A DNA stretch of 64,000 bases from Acinetobacter boissieri. GTDB lineage: Bacteria; Pseudomonadota; Gammaproteobacteria; Pseudomonadales; Moraxellaceae. Shown one piece after another: positions 27,381-36,812 of the stretch. Location of the stretch: NCBI RefSeq assembly GCF_900096955.1, contig NZ_FMYL01000008.1, positions 1-64,000 on the forward strand, in the 5' to 3' direction. Positions within the stretch are counted from its first letter, which is position 1. Each line of letters begins with the position of its first letter. The notes under the pieces are model-generated. The model saw only the letters and a program-made list of their open reading frames with translations, made no database searches and was not told the origin of the DNA. The position numbers and the translations under genes were made by a program.

Positions 27381-29219
27381 ATGATCTCACTCAATGTACC
27401 CTCATTTGTTCAACATACCAAATTGATCGAATGGGTCACTCACATTGCTCAACTTACTCAGCCAAAAAAAATTCAATGGTGTGACGGCAGTGAAACAGAA
27501 TACCAAGACTTAATTCAGCTCATGATTGCCAATGGCAGTATGCAAGCATTAGATCCAGAAACGCACCCTAACTCTTATAACGTGTTGTCAGACCCAACAG
27601 ACGTTGCTCGTGTAGAAGATCGAACATTTATTTGCAGCGAAAAAAAAGAAGATGCTGGAACAACAAATAATTGGCAAGCACCTGATGTCATGCGTACAAC
27701 GCTCAATGGACTATTTAAAGGGTGCATGCAAGGACGTACCATGTATGTTGTTCCTTTTTCAATGGGCCCTATAGGTAGTCATATCGCCCACATTGGTATT
27801 GAAATCACAGACTCTCCTTATGTTGTTGTTAGTATGCGTAAAATGACCCGTATGGGCAAAGCCGTATATGACGTATTAAAAACAGCTGGAACATTTATTC
27901 CTTGTGTTCACAGTGTAGGTATGCCTCTAACCAATGACATAAAAGACGTTGCATGGCCATGTAACAACGAAAAATATATTGTGCACTACCCTGAAAGCCG
28001 TGAAATTTGGTCATTTGGTTCAGGTTATGGCGGTAATGCGCTATTAGGAAAAAAATGTTTTGCGCTACGTATCGCTTCAGTCATGGGACGTGAACAAGGT
28101 TGGCTTGCAGAACATATGCTTATATTAGGTGTTACCAACCCACAAGGTAAAAAACACTATATTGCGGCGGCATTTCCTTCTGCATGCGGAAAAACCAACT
28201 TTGCCATGCTTATTCCACCAAAAACATACCAAGGTTGGAAAGTTGAAACTGTGGGTGATGATATTGCGTGGATTAAACCAGGCCAAGATGGGCGCTTGTA
28301 TGCCATTAATCCAGAAGCTGGATTTTTTGGTGTAGCACCTGGTACAAATATTAAAACGAATCCGAACTGCATGGCCACATTACAAGAAGATGTGATTTAT
28401 ACCAATGTTGCTATGACTAAAACAGGGCAAGTTTGGTGGGAAGGCTTAACGAAAACAGCCCCTGAACAGCTAATCAATTGGAAAGGTCAGCCACATCAAG
28501 GTACTGAGAAAGCGGCTCACCCTAACTCACGTTTTACAGTCGCTGCAACACAGTGCCCATCTATTGACCCAGATTGGAACAACCCTCAAGGTGTCCCTAT
28601 TTCAGCATTTATTTTTGGTGGACGTAGAGCAGATACCATACCACTGGTATCCGAAGCATATGATTGGGTAGATGGTGTCTATAAAGCCGCAACAATGGGC
28701 TCTGAAACCACTGCAGCTGCGGCTGGACAACAAGGGATTGTGCGCAGAGATCCTTTTGCAATGTTGCCTTTTGTTGGATACAACATGGCTGATTATTTTG
28801 ACCATTGGTTAACGATTGGACAAACTACAAAAATTCAAGCCGAAGCTAACAATCTAGAACTTCCAAAAATATTTAATGTCAACTGGTTCCGCCGTGATGA
28901 AGATGGTTCATTTATTTGGCCAGGTTTTGGGGAAAATATGCGCGTTCTAGAGTGGATCATTGCACGTTGTGAAGGAACTGCAAAAGCGACAGATACAGCA
29001 ATTGGTAAAGTACCTCGCTACCAAGATATGAACTGGTCAGGCAGTGAATTTAGCCTATCTTCATTTGAAAAAGTCACCCACCAAGACCAAACTCAATGGA
29101 AAAAAGAACTAGAAAGCCACGGCGTATTGTTTGAAAAGTTAGGAAGTCGTATGCCAAAAACGCTTTTACAACATCAAGCAAAACTGCTCAAAAAATTCAG
29201 CCAAACCGAAAAAATCTAA
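27381..29219 (+). CDS. pckG: Phosphoenolpyruvate carboxykinase (GTP)
   Basis: 612 residues from the ATG at 27381, with AAGG at 27370-27373; this is the usual length for bacterial GTP-type enzymes. Motifs: '[20 protein letters not shown]' (substrate loop), P-loop '[13 protein letters not shown]' at about 262-274 with the reactive Cys, 'VGDDIAWI' (metal site), '[14 protein letters not shown]' and '[20 protein letters not shown]' (guanine site and lid). Turns oxaloacetate plus GTP to PEP and CO2, the first committed gluconeogenic step. With ppsA and ppsR elsewhere in the window it marks an organism that grows mainly on organic acids. Confidence 0.97.
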   Translation: MISLNVPSFVQHTKLIEWVTHIAQLTQPKKIQWCDGSETEYQDLIQLMIANGSMQALDPETHPNSYNVLSDPTDVARVEDRTFICSEKKEDAGTTNNWQAPDVMRTTLNGLFKGCMQGRTMYVVPFSMGPIGSHIAHIGIEITDSPYVVVSMRKMTRMGKAVYDVLKTAGTFIPCVHSVGMPLTNDIKDVAWPCNNEKYIVHYPESREIWSFGSGYGGNALLGKKCFALRIASVMGREQGWLAEHMLILGVTNPQGKKHYIAAAFPSACGKTNFAMLIPPKTYQGWKVETVGDDIAWIKPGQDGRLYAINPEAGFFGVAPGTNIKTNPNCMATLQEDVIYTNVAMTKTGQVWWEGLTKTAPEQLINWKGQPHQGTEKAAHPNSRFTVAATQCPSIDPDWNNPQGVPISAFIFGGRRADTIPLVSEAYDWVDGVYKAATMGSETTAAAAGQQGIVRRDPFAMLPFVGYNMADYFDHWLTIGQTTKIQAEANNLELPKIFNVNWFRRDEDGSFIWPGFGENMRVLEWIIARCEGTAKATDTAIGKVPRYQDMNWSGSEFSLSSFEKVTHQDQTQWKKELESHGVLFEKLGSRMPKTLLQHQAKLLKKFSQTEKI

Positions 29220-29225
29220 GTATAA

Positions 29226-29251
29226 AAAAGAGCCAAAAATTTGGCTCTTTT
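29226..29251 (+). terminator. Terminator of pckG
   Basis: 12-bp stem AAAAGAGCCAAA / TTTGGCTCTTTT with a 2-base loop, then CCTTTTTT, 6 bp after the pckG stop codon. Confidence 0.85.
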
Positions 29252-29335
29252 CCTTTTTTACACATCACAAAAACAACAAAATAGCCAAAAAATTATGGCA
29301 TACTCACATCGAAAAACCATTTGGACTTAACAAAA

Positions 29336-29764
29336 ATGAAAAAAGCTTTCCTCGCCCTTACCGCATCAAGCCTAGTTCTTATGCTCAGTGCATGTCAAAC
29401 CACACCACAAACCTATAATGGCCATACAGGCTATCAAATTGAACAGCGTAGCGCTCAAAGTGCTATCATTAGCTATACACTAGCAGCAAAAGCAAACGCA
29501 AATACCAATTCAAGCAAACTACAAAGTGCCTGTAAAAAAGTACTTGGTGGACAGCAAAATTATAAAATAGACATTTTAAGTAATAGCGAAATGATTAACC
29601 CAGCCAATAACCCAAGCGCGTACGGTATTGGTATTGGACAGAGCAAAACAAGTTTTGAATTGGCCCAAATTAACAATGGTACAGACCAATCCAGTGCTGC
29701 ACGTACAGCAATGAATACACACCCACAAATACTCAATGTCATTCGCTACCGCTGTACTCCTTAA
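29336..29764 (+). CDS. Lipoprotein of unknown function
   Basis: 142 residues from the ATG at 29336. Signal peptide with lipobox LSAC (MKKAFLALTASSLVLMLSAC). The mature part has two cysteines (SACKKVLG and RYRCTP) that may form a disulphide, and a 'YGIGIGQSKTSFELAQ' strand. No family recognised. 26 bp upstream of the TIGR01777 epimerase gene, so probably co-transcribed with it. Confidence 0.75.
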   Translation: MKKAFLALTASSLVLMLSACQTTPQTYNGHTGYQIEQRSAQSAIISYTLAAKANANTNSSKLQSACKKVLGGQQNYKIDILSNSEMINPANNPSAYGIGIGQSKTSFELAQINNGTDQSSAARTAMNTHPQILNVIRYRCTP

Positions 29765-29790
29765 AATACTCCAAACAATAAGGTTGAGTT

Positions 29791-30723
29791 ATGGATAATT
29801 TAGCAGAACAGACGATTTTAATCACAGGCGGCACAGGACTGATTGGCACAGCCCTTATTCAGTATCTTTTAACACAGCAATGTCACGTGATTGTACTGAC
29901 CCGCTCACCCAATCACGTACTAGAAAAATACAATCAAAAACAGGTTAAGCCAATTCGTACATTCAGCGAACTCAAAAGCGATACTCAAATTGATTACGTG
30001 ATTAATCTTGCTGGTGAAAATATTGGTAGCCAACGTTGGACTGAATCAAGAAAGCAAATACTCATCAATAGTCGTGTCGACACCACTCAACAACTGACCG
30101 ATTGGCTTGATACACAAGCCATCAAACCCAAATGTATTATTTCAGGGTCTGCTGTTGGGTATTATGGTATAGACCAAACTAAAACATGGCAAAATACTTG
30201 CGATGAAAATAGTCCACCACAAAATATTTTTATATCAGAAATTTGCCAAAAATGGGAGCAAGCCATTTTACCATGGGCATCGAAACAGCAGCAACACGTT
30301 AAAGTAGTACGTTTAGGCGTAGTTTTTGCCAAACAAGCACCTGCTTTTAAACAGATGCTACTACCCATTAAATTAAATCTGGTTGGTAACATTGGTTCAG
30401 GTCAACAACCTCTAAGTTGGATTCATATTGATGATGTAGTCAATGCAATTGTTTTTCTTATGACATCAACAACACAACACAACATTTACAACTTATCAGC
30501 ACCACAGCAAATTACACAGCAAGAATTTGTCCAGAGTTGTAAAACAATATTACATAAATTTACACCACTGTCTTTACCAGAAAGCCTACTCAAATTAGTT
30601 TTAAATGAACAAGCTGAACTGATCACCAATGGCCAGTTTGTAAGCCCTAAACACTTAAATGATGAAGGCTATCACTTTAAATATCCAACATTAAATCAAG
30701 CATTACATAATCTACTCACATAA
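29791..30723 (+). CDS. TIGR01777-family NAD-dependent epimerase-like protein
   Basis: 310 residues, extended SDR fold. N-terminal Rossmann motif GGTGLIG (about 13-19), 'VINLAGENIGSQRWTESRKQ' (family hallmark), 'ISGSAVGYYG' (SxGYYG catalytic region), 'WEQAILPW', 'VRLGVVFAK' and 'PLSWIHIDDVVNAIVF'. Related to YfcH; often described as cell-division inhibitor SulA-like without proof. Substrate unknown. Followed by a strong bidirectional terminator shared with folD. Confidence 0.88.
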   Translation: MDNLAEQTILITGGTGLIGTALIQYLLTQQCHVIVLTRSPNHVLEKYNQKQVKPIRTFSELKSDTQIDYVINLAGENIGSQRWTESRKQILINSRVDTTQQLTDWLDTQAIKPKCIISGSAVGYYGIDQTKTWQNTCDENSPPQNIFISEICQKWEQAILPWASKQQQHVKVVRLGVVFAKQAPAFKQMLLPIKLNLVGNIGSGQQPLSWIHIDDVVNAIVFLMTSTTQHNIYNLSAPQQITQQEFVQSCKTILHKFTPLSLPESLLKLVLNEQAELITNGQFVSPKHLNDEGYHFKYPTLNQALHNLLT

Positions 30724-30724
30724 A

Positions 30725-30750
30725 AAAAGCGCCTTGTCTTAGGCGCTTTT
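30725..30750. terminator. Bidirectional terminator
   Basis: 9-bp stem AAAAGCGCC / GGCGCTTTT with 8-base loop between the convergent stop codons of the epimerase gene and folD. A/T flanks on both sides allow termination both ways. Confidence 0.8.
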
Positions 30751-30763
30751 AACTCAGATATTT

Positions 30764-31612
30764 TTATATCAGAGCTTTTTCAGCGGCCTCTACTGTTTGA
30801 CGAATAAGTGTCGTAATGGTCATTGGCCCGACACCACCTGGTACAGGTGTATACGCAGATGCAATTGACGCTATACCTTCAAGCTCAATATCACCAACAC
30901 CGCCATTTTCTCTCGGGTGGAAACCTGCATCTACCACCACAGCACCCGCTTTAATCCAATCTTTTTGAATAAGCTCAGCTTTACCTACTGCACCCACAAT
31001 AATATCTGCCTGTTTTACAAACTCAGCTAAATTTTGCGTACGTGAATGGCAAATAGTGACTGTAGCATTCGCTTGTAGAAGCATCATTGCCATCGGTTTT
31101 CCTAAAATCGCAGAACGCCCAACAACGACAGCATGTTTACCCGCAATTTCAATGTTATTTTCTTCTAAAATCGTCATAATACCAGCAGGTGTTGCCGAAC
31201 CATACGCAGATTCGCCCATGGCCATACGACCAAAACCAAGACAAGTCACACCATCTACATCTTTGTTCTGCAAAATTGCATCAAAACATGCACGCTCATC
31301 AATCTGTTCAGGTACAGGGTGCTGAAGTAAAATGCCGTGTACGTCTGGATTTTGGTTCAGTTTTTCAATTTCTGCCAATAATTGCTCTGTAGTGGTCTGT
31401 TGCGGTAACTCTACTTTTAAAGAGTCCATACCCACTCTACGACATGCATTGCCTTTCATACGTACATATGTTGCAGATGCACCATCATCACCCACTAAAA
31501 TGGTCGCTAAAATTGGTGTACGCCCTGTTTTTTCTTTTAAAGCACTGACTCGCTCAAATAAATTTGCTTCAATTTTTTTAGCTAACGCTTTTCCATCTAA
31601 AACCAATGCCAC
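30764..31612 (-). CDS. folD: Methylene-THF dehydrogenase/cyclohydrolase FolD
   Basis: 282 residues. Bifunctional one-carbon enzyme making 10-formyl-THF. Motifs: '[20 protein letters not shown]' (YxxxK catalytic pair), '[20 protein letters not shown]', '[14 protein letters not shown]', '[20 protein letters not shown]' (NADP site, GRSxxxGxP) and '[15 protein letters not shown]'. Single gene with its own terminator; cytoplasmic. Confidence 0.97.
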   Translation of the reverse strand: MALVLDGKALAKKIEANLFERVSALKEKTGRTPILATILVGDDGASATYVRMKGNACRRVGMDSLKVELPQQTTTEQLLAEIEKLNQNPDVHGILLQHPVPEQIDERACFDAILQNKDVDGVTCLGFGRMAMGESAYGSATPAGIMTILEENNIEIAGKHAVVVGRSAILGKPMAMMLLQANATVTICHSRTQNLAEFVKQADIIVGAVGKAELIQKDWIKAGAVVVDAGFHPRENGGVGDIELEGIASIASAYTPVPGGVGPMTITTLIRQTVEAAEKALI

Positions 31613-31717
31613 GGTGCATCTCCAAGAGGATTTAAATTAATTCATGAATAATACATGATAATTTGAGCAATTTTCTTTTACATGTTGTTTTTATGAACAT
31701 ATATCTACAACAAACTA

Positions 31718-31745
31718 TTGTCTTTTTTTAAAAGCTTGCTAATAT
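31718..31745 (+). promoter_or_regulatory. Promoter of the tRNA-Cys/tRNA-Leu pair
   Basis: -35 TTGTCT at 31718-31723, 16-bp spacer, -10 TAATAT at 31740-31745; expected start about 31752, 11 bases before tRNA-Cys. I see none between the two tRNAs, so they form one transcript. Confidence 0.65.
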
Positions 31746-31762
31746 GTGCATCACCAAGAGAT

Positions 31763-31836
31763 GGCGGGGTGGCAGAGTGGTCATGCAGCGGACTGCAACT
31801 CCGTGTACGCCGGTTCGATTCCGACCTCCGCCTCCA
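31763..31836 (+). tRNA. tRNA-Cys (anticodon GCA)
   Basis: 74 bases with encoded CCA. Acceptor GGCGGGG/CTCCGCC (one G-U), anticodon stem GCGGA/TCCGT with loop CTGCAAC (anticodon GCA), discriminator U, T-loop TTCGATT. U73 is the usual identity base for tRNA-Cys. Confidence 0.96.
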
Positions 31837-31848
31837 ATCTTGTGTAAC

Positions 31849-31934
31849 GCCCGGGTGGTGAAATAGGTAGACACAGGGGATTTAAAATCCCCCGCCCTCA
31901 AAGCGTGCCGGTTCGAGTCCGGCCCCGGGCACCA
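31849..31934 (+). tRNA. tRNA-Leu (anticodon TAA), copy 1
   Basis: 86 bases with encoded CCA and a long variable arm (class II). Acceptor GCCCGGG/CCCGGGC, anticodon stem GGGGA/TCCCC, loop TTTAAAA (anticodon TAA), T-loop TTCGAGT, discriminator A. Sequence identical to the copy at 35199-35284. Confidence 0.97.
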
Positions 31935-31959
31935 TTTTTTAACTAAAATGGTATCAATG

Positions 31960-31988
31960 AAAAAACCAGCTTAAAGCTGGTTTTTTTT
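31960..31988. terminator. Terminator after tRNA-Leu copy 1
   Basis: 13-bp stem AAAAAACCAGCTT / AAGCTGGTTTTTT with a one-base nominal loop, then further T. Also placed to end the leftward transcript of the exported-protein gene, whose stop is at 32008. Confidence 0.85.
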
Positions 31989-32007
31989 GTATCTATACGC
32001 TGTTAAA

Positions 32008-32703
32008 TTACTTTTTATTCTGCGCTAAAGTCCATGCAACCGATGCATCAAATAACTTTAAACCATCTTCAGACAGATTATCAAAGGTATCGTTTGACAA
32101 GAAAAACATTAAACGGCGTGCAGGTGCAAGCGTTTCATAATCCATAGTACTGTCTTTTTCATAACCCCAAATCGCGACTTTTTCTGGCTGTCCGTAAATC
32201 GTGGCAATAATCGTTGCACCTAGGCCGGGCTTACCCCACCCCATAGGCGCTTGCTTCTTATAGACATTCACAGTACCTGCAGGTAATTTAGCAGATAACT
32301 CATGTGGCTGATTCACAAGCCACAAATAACGCTCTTTGTCTAATTCACCAAAATCCGTACCACTTCTTTTTCCTGTCATGGCTAAATCATCAAGATAATC
32401 ATTTTCCCAAGTCATGAGTGGATAATGCATACCTCGCCAACCTGACTTTAAACTTTTAGATGCCACAGTAGATGATAAAATCACTAAATCTACATTTTTA
32501 ATCGTTAAAGGATCAATCGCCTGATCGACAACTTCAACTTGATGTCCTTTTTGTATTAAATAACGCTGAATACTTTGATCTGATGCTGCTTCTTTACCTT
32601 GAGTTTGCGAAACCAACATAATTTTTGCAGCATGGCTAGCCTGTACCATACTTAAAACAAGTACAAATACACTTGCAATACTACGACTATTTAACCACTT
32701 CAT
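32008..32703 (-). CDS. Exported protein of unknown function
   Basis: 231 residues with a signal peptide cleaved near residue 25 (SMVQASHA-AKIMLV). The mature domain has an alternating alpha/beta start like ThuA or class I glutamine amidotransferase folds (AAKIMLVSQT, VDLVILSSTVASKSL), then 'MHYPLMTWENDYLDDLAMTG', 'WGKPGLGATIIATIYGQ', 'APARRLMFFL' and 'GLKLFDASVAWTL'. The same motif string is a known module in large secreted bacterial proteins of unknown function; here it stands alone. It follows the TonB-dependent receptor by 60 bp, so it probably shares the Fur-controlled transcript. Confidence 0.75.
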   Translation of the reverse strand: MKWLNSRSIASVFVLVLSMVQASHAAKIMLVSQTQGKEAASDQSIQRYLIQKGHQVEVVDQAIDPLTIKNVDLVILSSTVASKSLKSGWRGMHYPLMTWENDYLDDLAMTGKRSGTDFGELDKERYLWLVNQPHELSAKLPAGTVNVYKKQAPMGWGKPGLGATIIATIYGQPEKVAIWGYEKDSTMDYETLAPARRLMFFLSNDTFDNLSEDGLKLFDASVAWTLAQNKK

Positions 32704-32763
32704 TAATTACTTCCTCTGCAGAATAGAGAAAGGAGTAATCCTATCTCTATTCACGCCTTTAAA

Positions 32764-34917
32764 TTAAAATTTCATTGTTGCTTTTAAAACAAATTCTCTT
32801 GAATCACCACGAGAAACGTTTAAATACGCTGTGCTGTCGGTTGCAGTGGTAGATGTTAAATAATCTTTATCAAATAGATTATTCACATTCAATTTCAAGT
32901 TTAAATCTTGACCACTTAGCTTGGTGTCATAACTCACAAATGCATTCATAAGCGCATAATTAGGAAGTTTAAAGTTATTTGATTGATCACCAGGTCGACT
33001 ACCAACATAGTTTCCACTTGTGCCAAATCTCAATTGACCATTGGCAAATTGCCCATAATCATAAGACAATGACAGCGATGCTGTATTTTTTGCGACATTG
33101 GCCAAGTACTTTCCAATTGCTGTTTTATTTGTCGAATCAGTGACCTTAGCATAAGTATATGCATACGTTGCGATTGCATCTAGGTTATCTGTAATACGCC
33201 CTGTTATATCAATTTCAAGACCTTTTGAACGTGCATCTTGTGCTGTAGATATTCCCGCAAATGTATCGTTGTCAATAATATTAGTTTTCTTAATATCATA
33301 TAAAGCAACATTTGCTGTAAAGCGCTGCCCAAGCTCATACTTCAAACCAACTTCGTACGACTTTCCTTGCTCTGGAGGTACAGTGCTATCCAACTGTGCT
33401 TTATAACCTGCAATCGTCCAACTGGGTTTAAGTGACTCTGTATAGCTTGCATATACTGACGCTTGGTCATTGATTTTATAAACCAACCCAAAACGTGGTA
33501 ACCATTTCCCATCATCAGTATTGGTACTCAATACGAATGGTCGACCTTTACCTGCTGTTTGTTGCCAATGCGTGTATCTTGCACCGACCACAGCAATCCA
33601 CTGGTCTGTTAAATAAATAGAATCTTGCAAATACATGCCATATGTATGTAATTTATTAGTCTGATCACTGGCCGATGCATCAACCGATGACACCATGCCT
33701 GTATCTGCCCCTGCAAGTGTTTCGTAATTAATCGTTTTTTGATTTGCAGTGGTCGTACGCCATAGATCTTTACGGTAGTACTTTACATAAGCGCTTTCTA
33801 TGCCCAACTGGATATTATGACGTAATCCGAAAAATGATGTATCTCCATTCAAATATGCTTGACCAAAACTCGAAATGCTATTTGCACCTGTTGTTGCATC
33901 ACTGCTTCTTTTTAAAATATGCGTTGTTGTATTTAAGGTACCTGGAACAACACGCATTTGATTCGCATCATAGGTTTCTTTGTTATAACTATATCCTGCG
34001 TGTAATTTCCACTGTTCATTCAACTCATGATCAACCACCAATTGAGCCAAATGATCTTCACCAGACATTTGATTACTGGCTTGGTCTAAACGTGTGTATT
34101 TAGAGATTGGTAAAACTTGGCCTGTACCAAAACGGTCAATAATCGTGGAGCGATCAAAAGGTACATCAAACTTATGGTACTGGTAACTTAAATTGACGGT
34201 TGTTGCACCGTTCTGCCACTGTATAGATGGTGCAATCAATTGCTGATCGTTATAGCCAAAACTACGCCAGTAATCCTTTCGAGATTGATCTGCAACGAGT
34301 CGGTAGGAAAAATCACTGTTTCCAATTTGACCTGTTGTATCAACAGTTACACCCGCACCATTTTTGCCACGCTCATAACTTGAACCATACACAGAAAGTT
34401 CCGTACTTTGTTTTTGCTGTGGTTTTTTAGTGACTGCATTCACTACCCCACCCGGATCCATGATGCCATATAATAAAGATGCAGGCCCTTTAAGCACTTC
34501 AACTTTTGCAACACTCGCATTCATAACACGCCCTTGTACAATAGGCATGCCGTTGATCATGATTGATCCATCACGGTTATCACCAAAACCCCGCTTCATA
34601 ATCGTATCTTGCGTGCCTGCAAGGGTATTTCCTTGCGTGATGCCACTGACTTGGCTCAGCGCTTCATCTAAATTTGCAGGCTCATAGTCTGCAATATATT
34701 TTGAAGATACGACATTTACAGTTTGTGGCACATCTAAGTTTTTTTGATTGCCTCTTAACGTAGACTCATCTTTAACGGCGTTATAGCTTTTGGTGTCATC
34801 TTTTTGGGCTGAAGCAACAATCGTTGGAAGCAATGCTTGGCTTTGAGCATACACAGATGATACCGAGATAAGGCATAGCACAAGCGTGGTAAGTTTAAAT
34901 TGGAAAGATATTTGCAT
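32764..34917 (-). CDS. TonB-dependent siderophore receptor
   Basis: 717 residues from the ATG at 34917 (a TTG at 34926 adds 3). Signal peptide ends SVYA-QSQA. Plug domain at about 50-165: 'LDVPQTVNVVSSKYIADYEP', 'LDEALSQVSGIT', 'MKRGFGDNRDGSIMINGMPI' and 'VEVLKGPASLLYGIMDPGGV' followed by NAVTKKP. A 22-strand barrel follows, with 'LKLNVNNLFDKDYLTSTTAT' and terminal Phe. Motifs fit the ferrichrome/coprogen/hydroxamate receptor group, but the ligand cannot be named. A Fur box sits on its promoter. Gene and partner lie between two tRNA-Leu repeats. Confidence 0.93.
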   Translation of the reverse strand: MQISFQFKLTTLVLCLISVSSVYAQSQALLPTIVASAQKDDTKSYNAVKDESTLRGNQKNLDVPQTVNVVSSKYIADYEPANLDEALSQVSGITQGNTLAGTQDTIMKRGFGDNRDGSIMINGMPIVQGRVMNASVAKVEVLKGPASLLYGIMDPGGVVNAVTKKPQQKQSTELSVYGSSYERGKNGAGVTVDTTGQIGNSDFSYRLVADQSRKDYWRSFGYNDQQLIAPSIQWQNGATTVNLSYQYHKFDVPFDRSTIIDRFGTGQVLPISKYTRLDQASNQMSGEDHLAQLVVDHELNEQWKLHAGYSYNKETYDANQMRVVPGTLNTTTHILKRSSDATTGANSISSFGQAYLNGDTSFFGLRHNIQLGIESAYVKYYRKDLWRTTTANQKTINYETLAGADTGMVSSVDASASDQTNKLHTYGMYLQDSIYLTDQWIAVVGARYTHWQQTAGKGRPFVLSTNTDDGKWLPRFGLVYKINDQASVYASYTESLKPSWTIAGYKAQLDSTVPPEQGKSYEVGLKYELGQRFTANVALYDIKKTNIIDNDTFAGISTAQDARSKGLEIDITGRITDNLDAIATYAYTYAKVTDSTNKTAIGKYLANVAKNTASLSLSYDYGQFANGQLRFGTSGNYVGSRPGDQSNNFKLPNYALMNAFVSYDTKLSGQDLNLKLNVNNLFDKDYLTSTTATDSTAYLNVSRGDSREFVLKATMKF

Positions 34918-34949
34918 ATAGAACAAAAGGTCATATAAAATTCACCGAA

Positions 34950-34978
34950 ACCATACAGTTAATCATTCTCATTATCAA
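34950..34978 (-). promoter_or_regulatory. Receptor promoter covered by a Fur box
   Basis: Minus strand: -35 TTGATA (34978-34973), 17-bp spacer, -10 TATGGT (34955-34950). The spacer holds a Fur-type site, 34958-34976, matching 15 of 19 bases of the classic consensus GATAATGATAATCATTATC. Binding would block RNA polymerase, so the receptor should be iron-repressed. Confidence 0.8.
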
Positions 34979-35160
34979 CAAATCTAATCAGGTCATCAAA
35001 ATTAAAAATAAAACCCCAGTCGTGATGATTTTTTTCACTTAAAAAAAATAAAAAAACTAATCATTTCTTCATTTTCATTGAGATCAAATCATAATTTGAT
35101 CCATAAATGCTCAAATTAGTTATTTTATAACCACTCTCGCTATAAATGCGCTCTAATCTA

Positions 35161-35189
35161 TTGCCATTTATCATTTTTTTTACTATGAT
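35161..35189 (+). promoter_or_regulatory. Promoter of tRNA-Leu copy 2
   Basis: -35 TTGCCA at 35161-35166, 17-bp spacer, -10 TATGAT at 35184-35189, start about 35196, just before the mature tRNA at 35199. It is unlike the promoter of the first copy. Confidence 0.75.
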
Positions 35190-35198
35190 TGCGCACAT

Positions 35199-35284
35199 GC
35201 CCGGGTGGTGAAATAGGTAGACACAGGGGATTTAAAATCCCCCGCCCTCAAAGCGTGCCGGTTCGAGTCCGGCCCCGGGCACCA
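35199..35284 (+). tRNA. tRNA-Leu (anticodon TAA), copy 2
   Basis: 86 bases, base-for-base identical to 31849-31934. Same class II fold and TAA anticodon with encoded CCA. Transcribed alone from its own promoter. Confidence 0.97.
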
Positions 35285-35307
35285 TTTTTAACTAAAATGG
35301 TATCAAT

Positions 35308-35335
35308 AAAAAACCAGCTTAAAGCTGGTTTTTTT
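35308..35335 (+). terminator. Terminator after tRNA-Leu copy 2
   Basis: Same 13-bp stem as after copy 1 (AAAAAACCAGCTT / AAGCTGGTTTTTT) followed by T. Confidence 0.85.
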
Positions 35336-35461
35336 GTGCCTTTTTATTCTCTTACAAGTCATCAATAAAAAAATCAGCTTTATTTCTAAAAGTTACTTTA
35401 TGTATTGTTTATGTAATGTTATAAGCATGCTTAAAATGCAACCATGCCATAGAGCCATACA

Positions 35462-36805
35462 ATGTCTATTGATTTAAGTGCGAAAAAAGCCACTCGAATT
35501 CATCTATTTAATTTTAAAACTGCAACGATGCGGGCCTTCCACATGAGCTGGCTCGCCTTTTTTGTTTGTTTTTTTGCATGGTTTGCCTGTGCCCCACTCA
35601 TGCCAGTCATTGCAGATGAATTTCACTTAAGTAAAGACCAAATTGCAAATATTAATATTGCTGCTGTGGCCATTACTATTTTGGTCCGCTTAGCTGTTGG
35701 ACCATTATGCGACAAGTACGGCCCACGTAAAGCACATACAGGGCTACTGTTAATCGGTAGTATTCCTGTATTTGGACTATCTTTAGCCAATAGCTATGAA
35801 ATGTTTTTATTTTTTAGGCTACTCATTGGTGCAATTGGTGCCAGTTTTGTGATTACTCAATATCATACCAGTATTATGTTTGCCCCTAATGTAGTGGGTA
35901 CTGCCAATGCAACCACAGCAGGTTGGGGAAACTCCGGCGGTGGTGCAACTCAAGCACTTATGCCATTTTTACTGTCTGCTTTAGTCATGTTTGGTGTTGA
36001 ACAAACTTTGGGGTGGCGCTTTGCACTGGCCGTACCGGGCATCATGATGATTATTGTGGGTCTCATGTATTGGACATTCACTCAAGATTGTCCTCAAGGT
36101 AATTTTAAAGCATTAAATGCACAAGGCATTTATGTAAGCAGTGGAAAAAAAGGTGGGCTCGCCATTTTATTACATGCCGCAAAAAACTACCGAGTATGGA
36201 TATTATTTACAGCCTATGGTGCTTGTTTTGGTATTGAAATTTTTATTCACAATGTTGTGGCAATGTATTATGTCGACCAATTTCAGTTTGGCCTTAAAGA
36301 AGCAGGCCTTACTGCAGGTATTTTTGGTTTATTAGCACTTTTTGCACGGGCTTTAGGCGGTATTGTATCTGACCGTATTGCTGTTACTAAAGGCTTAGAT
36401 GGTCGCACCAAAGTTTTGTTTTGTATGATTGTATTAGAAGGTGTTTTTTTAGTACTTTTTTCACACATGCAAACCCCATTACTGGCCATATTAAGCATGA
36501 CCATTTTTGCAATTTTCACCCATATGGCCTGCGGTGCAACGTATGCACTTGTACCATTTATTGACCGAGATGCTTTAGGTGGCGTAGCAGGTATTATTGG
36601 TGCAGGTGGCAATGTCGGTGCTGTTGCTGCAGGTTTTTTACTCAAAGGTATGCTTGATATTCAAACCTGCCTGATGGTCTTAGGCATATTAGTCACAATT
36701 GCAGGTCTATGTGTTTTAGGTATTCGTTTTTCTACAGCGCATAAAGAAAAAGAACAACAGCTCTTTGAAGATGCTTTACGTGAACGTGCAAACACAGCAC
36801 AATAA
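35462..36805 (+). CDS. NarK/NasA-type nitrate/nitrite transporter
   Basis: 447 residues, 12 transmembrane helices, major facilitator superfamily. The two nitrate signature motifs are present: 'ATTAGWGNSGGGATQALMPF' (helix 5) and 'GVAGIIGAGGNVGAVAAGFL' (helix 11), plus the substrate arginines in 'FRLLIGAIGASFVITQYHTS'. Moves nitrate and/or nitrite across the inner membrane. No nitrate reductase genes are next to it in this window, so whether it serves assimilation or export is open. Followed by a 12-bp stem terminator. Confidence 0.9.
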   Translation: MSIDLSAKKATRIHLFNFKTATMRAFHMSWLAFFVCFFAWFACAPLMPVIADEFHLSKDQIANINIAAVAITILVRLAVGPLCDKYGPRKAHTGLLLIGSIPVFGLSLANSYEMFLFFRLLIGAIGASFVITQYHTSIMFAPNVVGTANATTAGWGNSGGGATQALMPFLLSALVMFGVEQTLGWRFALAVPGIMMIIVGLMYWTFTQDCPQGNFKALNAQGIYVSSGKKGGLAILLHAAKNYRVWILFTAYGACFGIEIFIHNVVAMYYVDQFQFGLKEAGLTAGIFGLLALFARALGGIVSDRIAVTKGLDGRTKVLFCMIVLEGVFLVLFSHMQTPLLAILSMTIFAIFTHMACGATYALVPFIDRDALGGVAGIIGAGGNVGAVAAGFLLKGMLDIQTCLMVLGILVTIAGLCVLGIRFSTAHKEKEQQLFEDALRERANTAQ

Positions 36806-36812
36806 TTTTACT

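Larger units (their letters stand above)
31849..31988 (+). repeat. Direct repeat, copy 1 (tRNA-Leu plus terminator)
   Basis: The stretch from the tRNA-Leu 5' end through the terminator T-run recurs at 35199-35335. The two copies differ only by three single-base length differences, all after the tRNA. Similarity starts sharply at the first base of the tRNA; the sequences upstream are unrelated. Confidence 0.9.
35199..35335 (+). repeat. Direct repeat, copy 2 (tRNA-Leu plus terminator)
   Basis: Partner of the repeat at 31849-31988. The distance between copies is 3,350 bp and the enclosed segment carries the TonB-dependent receptor and the exported protein but no integrase or transposase. Confidence 0.9.

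Noticed and set aside
31849-35335. tRNA-Leu-flanked segment as an active integrative element
   Set aside because: There is no recombinase inside, and whole tRNA genes rather than 3' fragments are repeated, so homologous recombination is the only mechanism the sequence supports.
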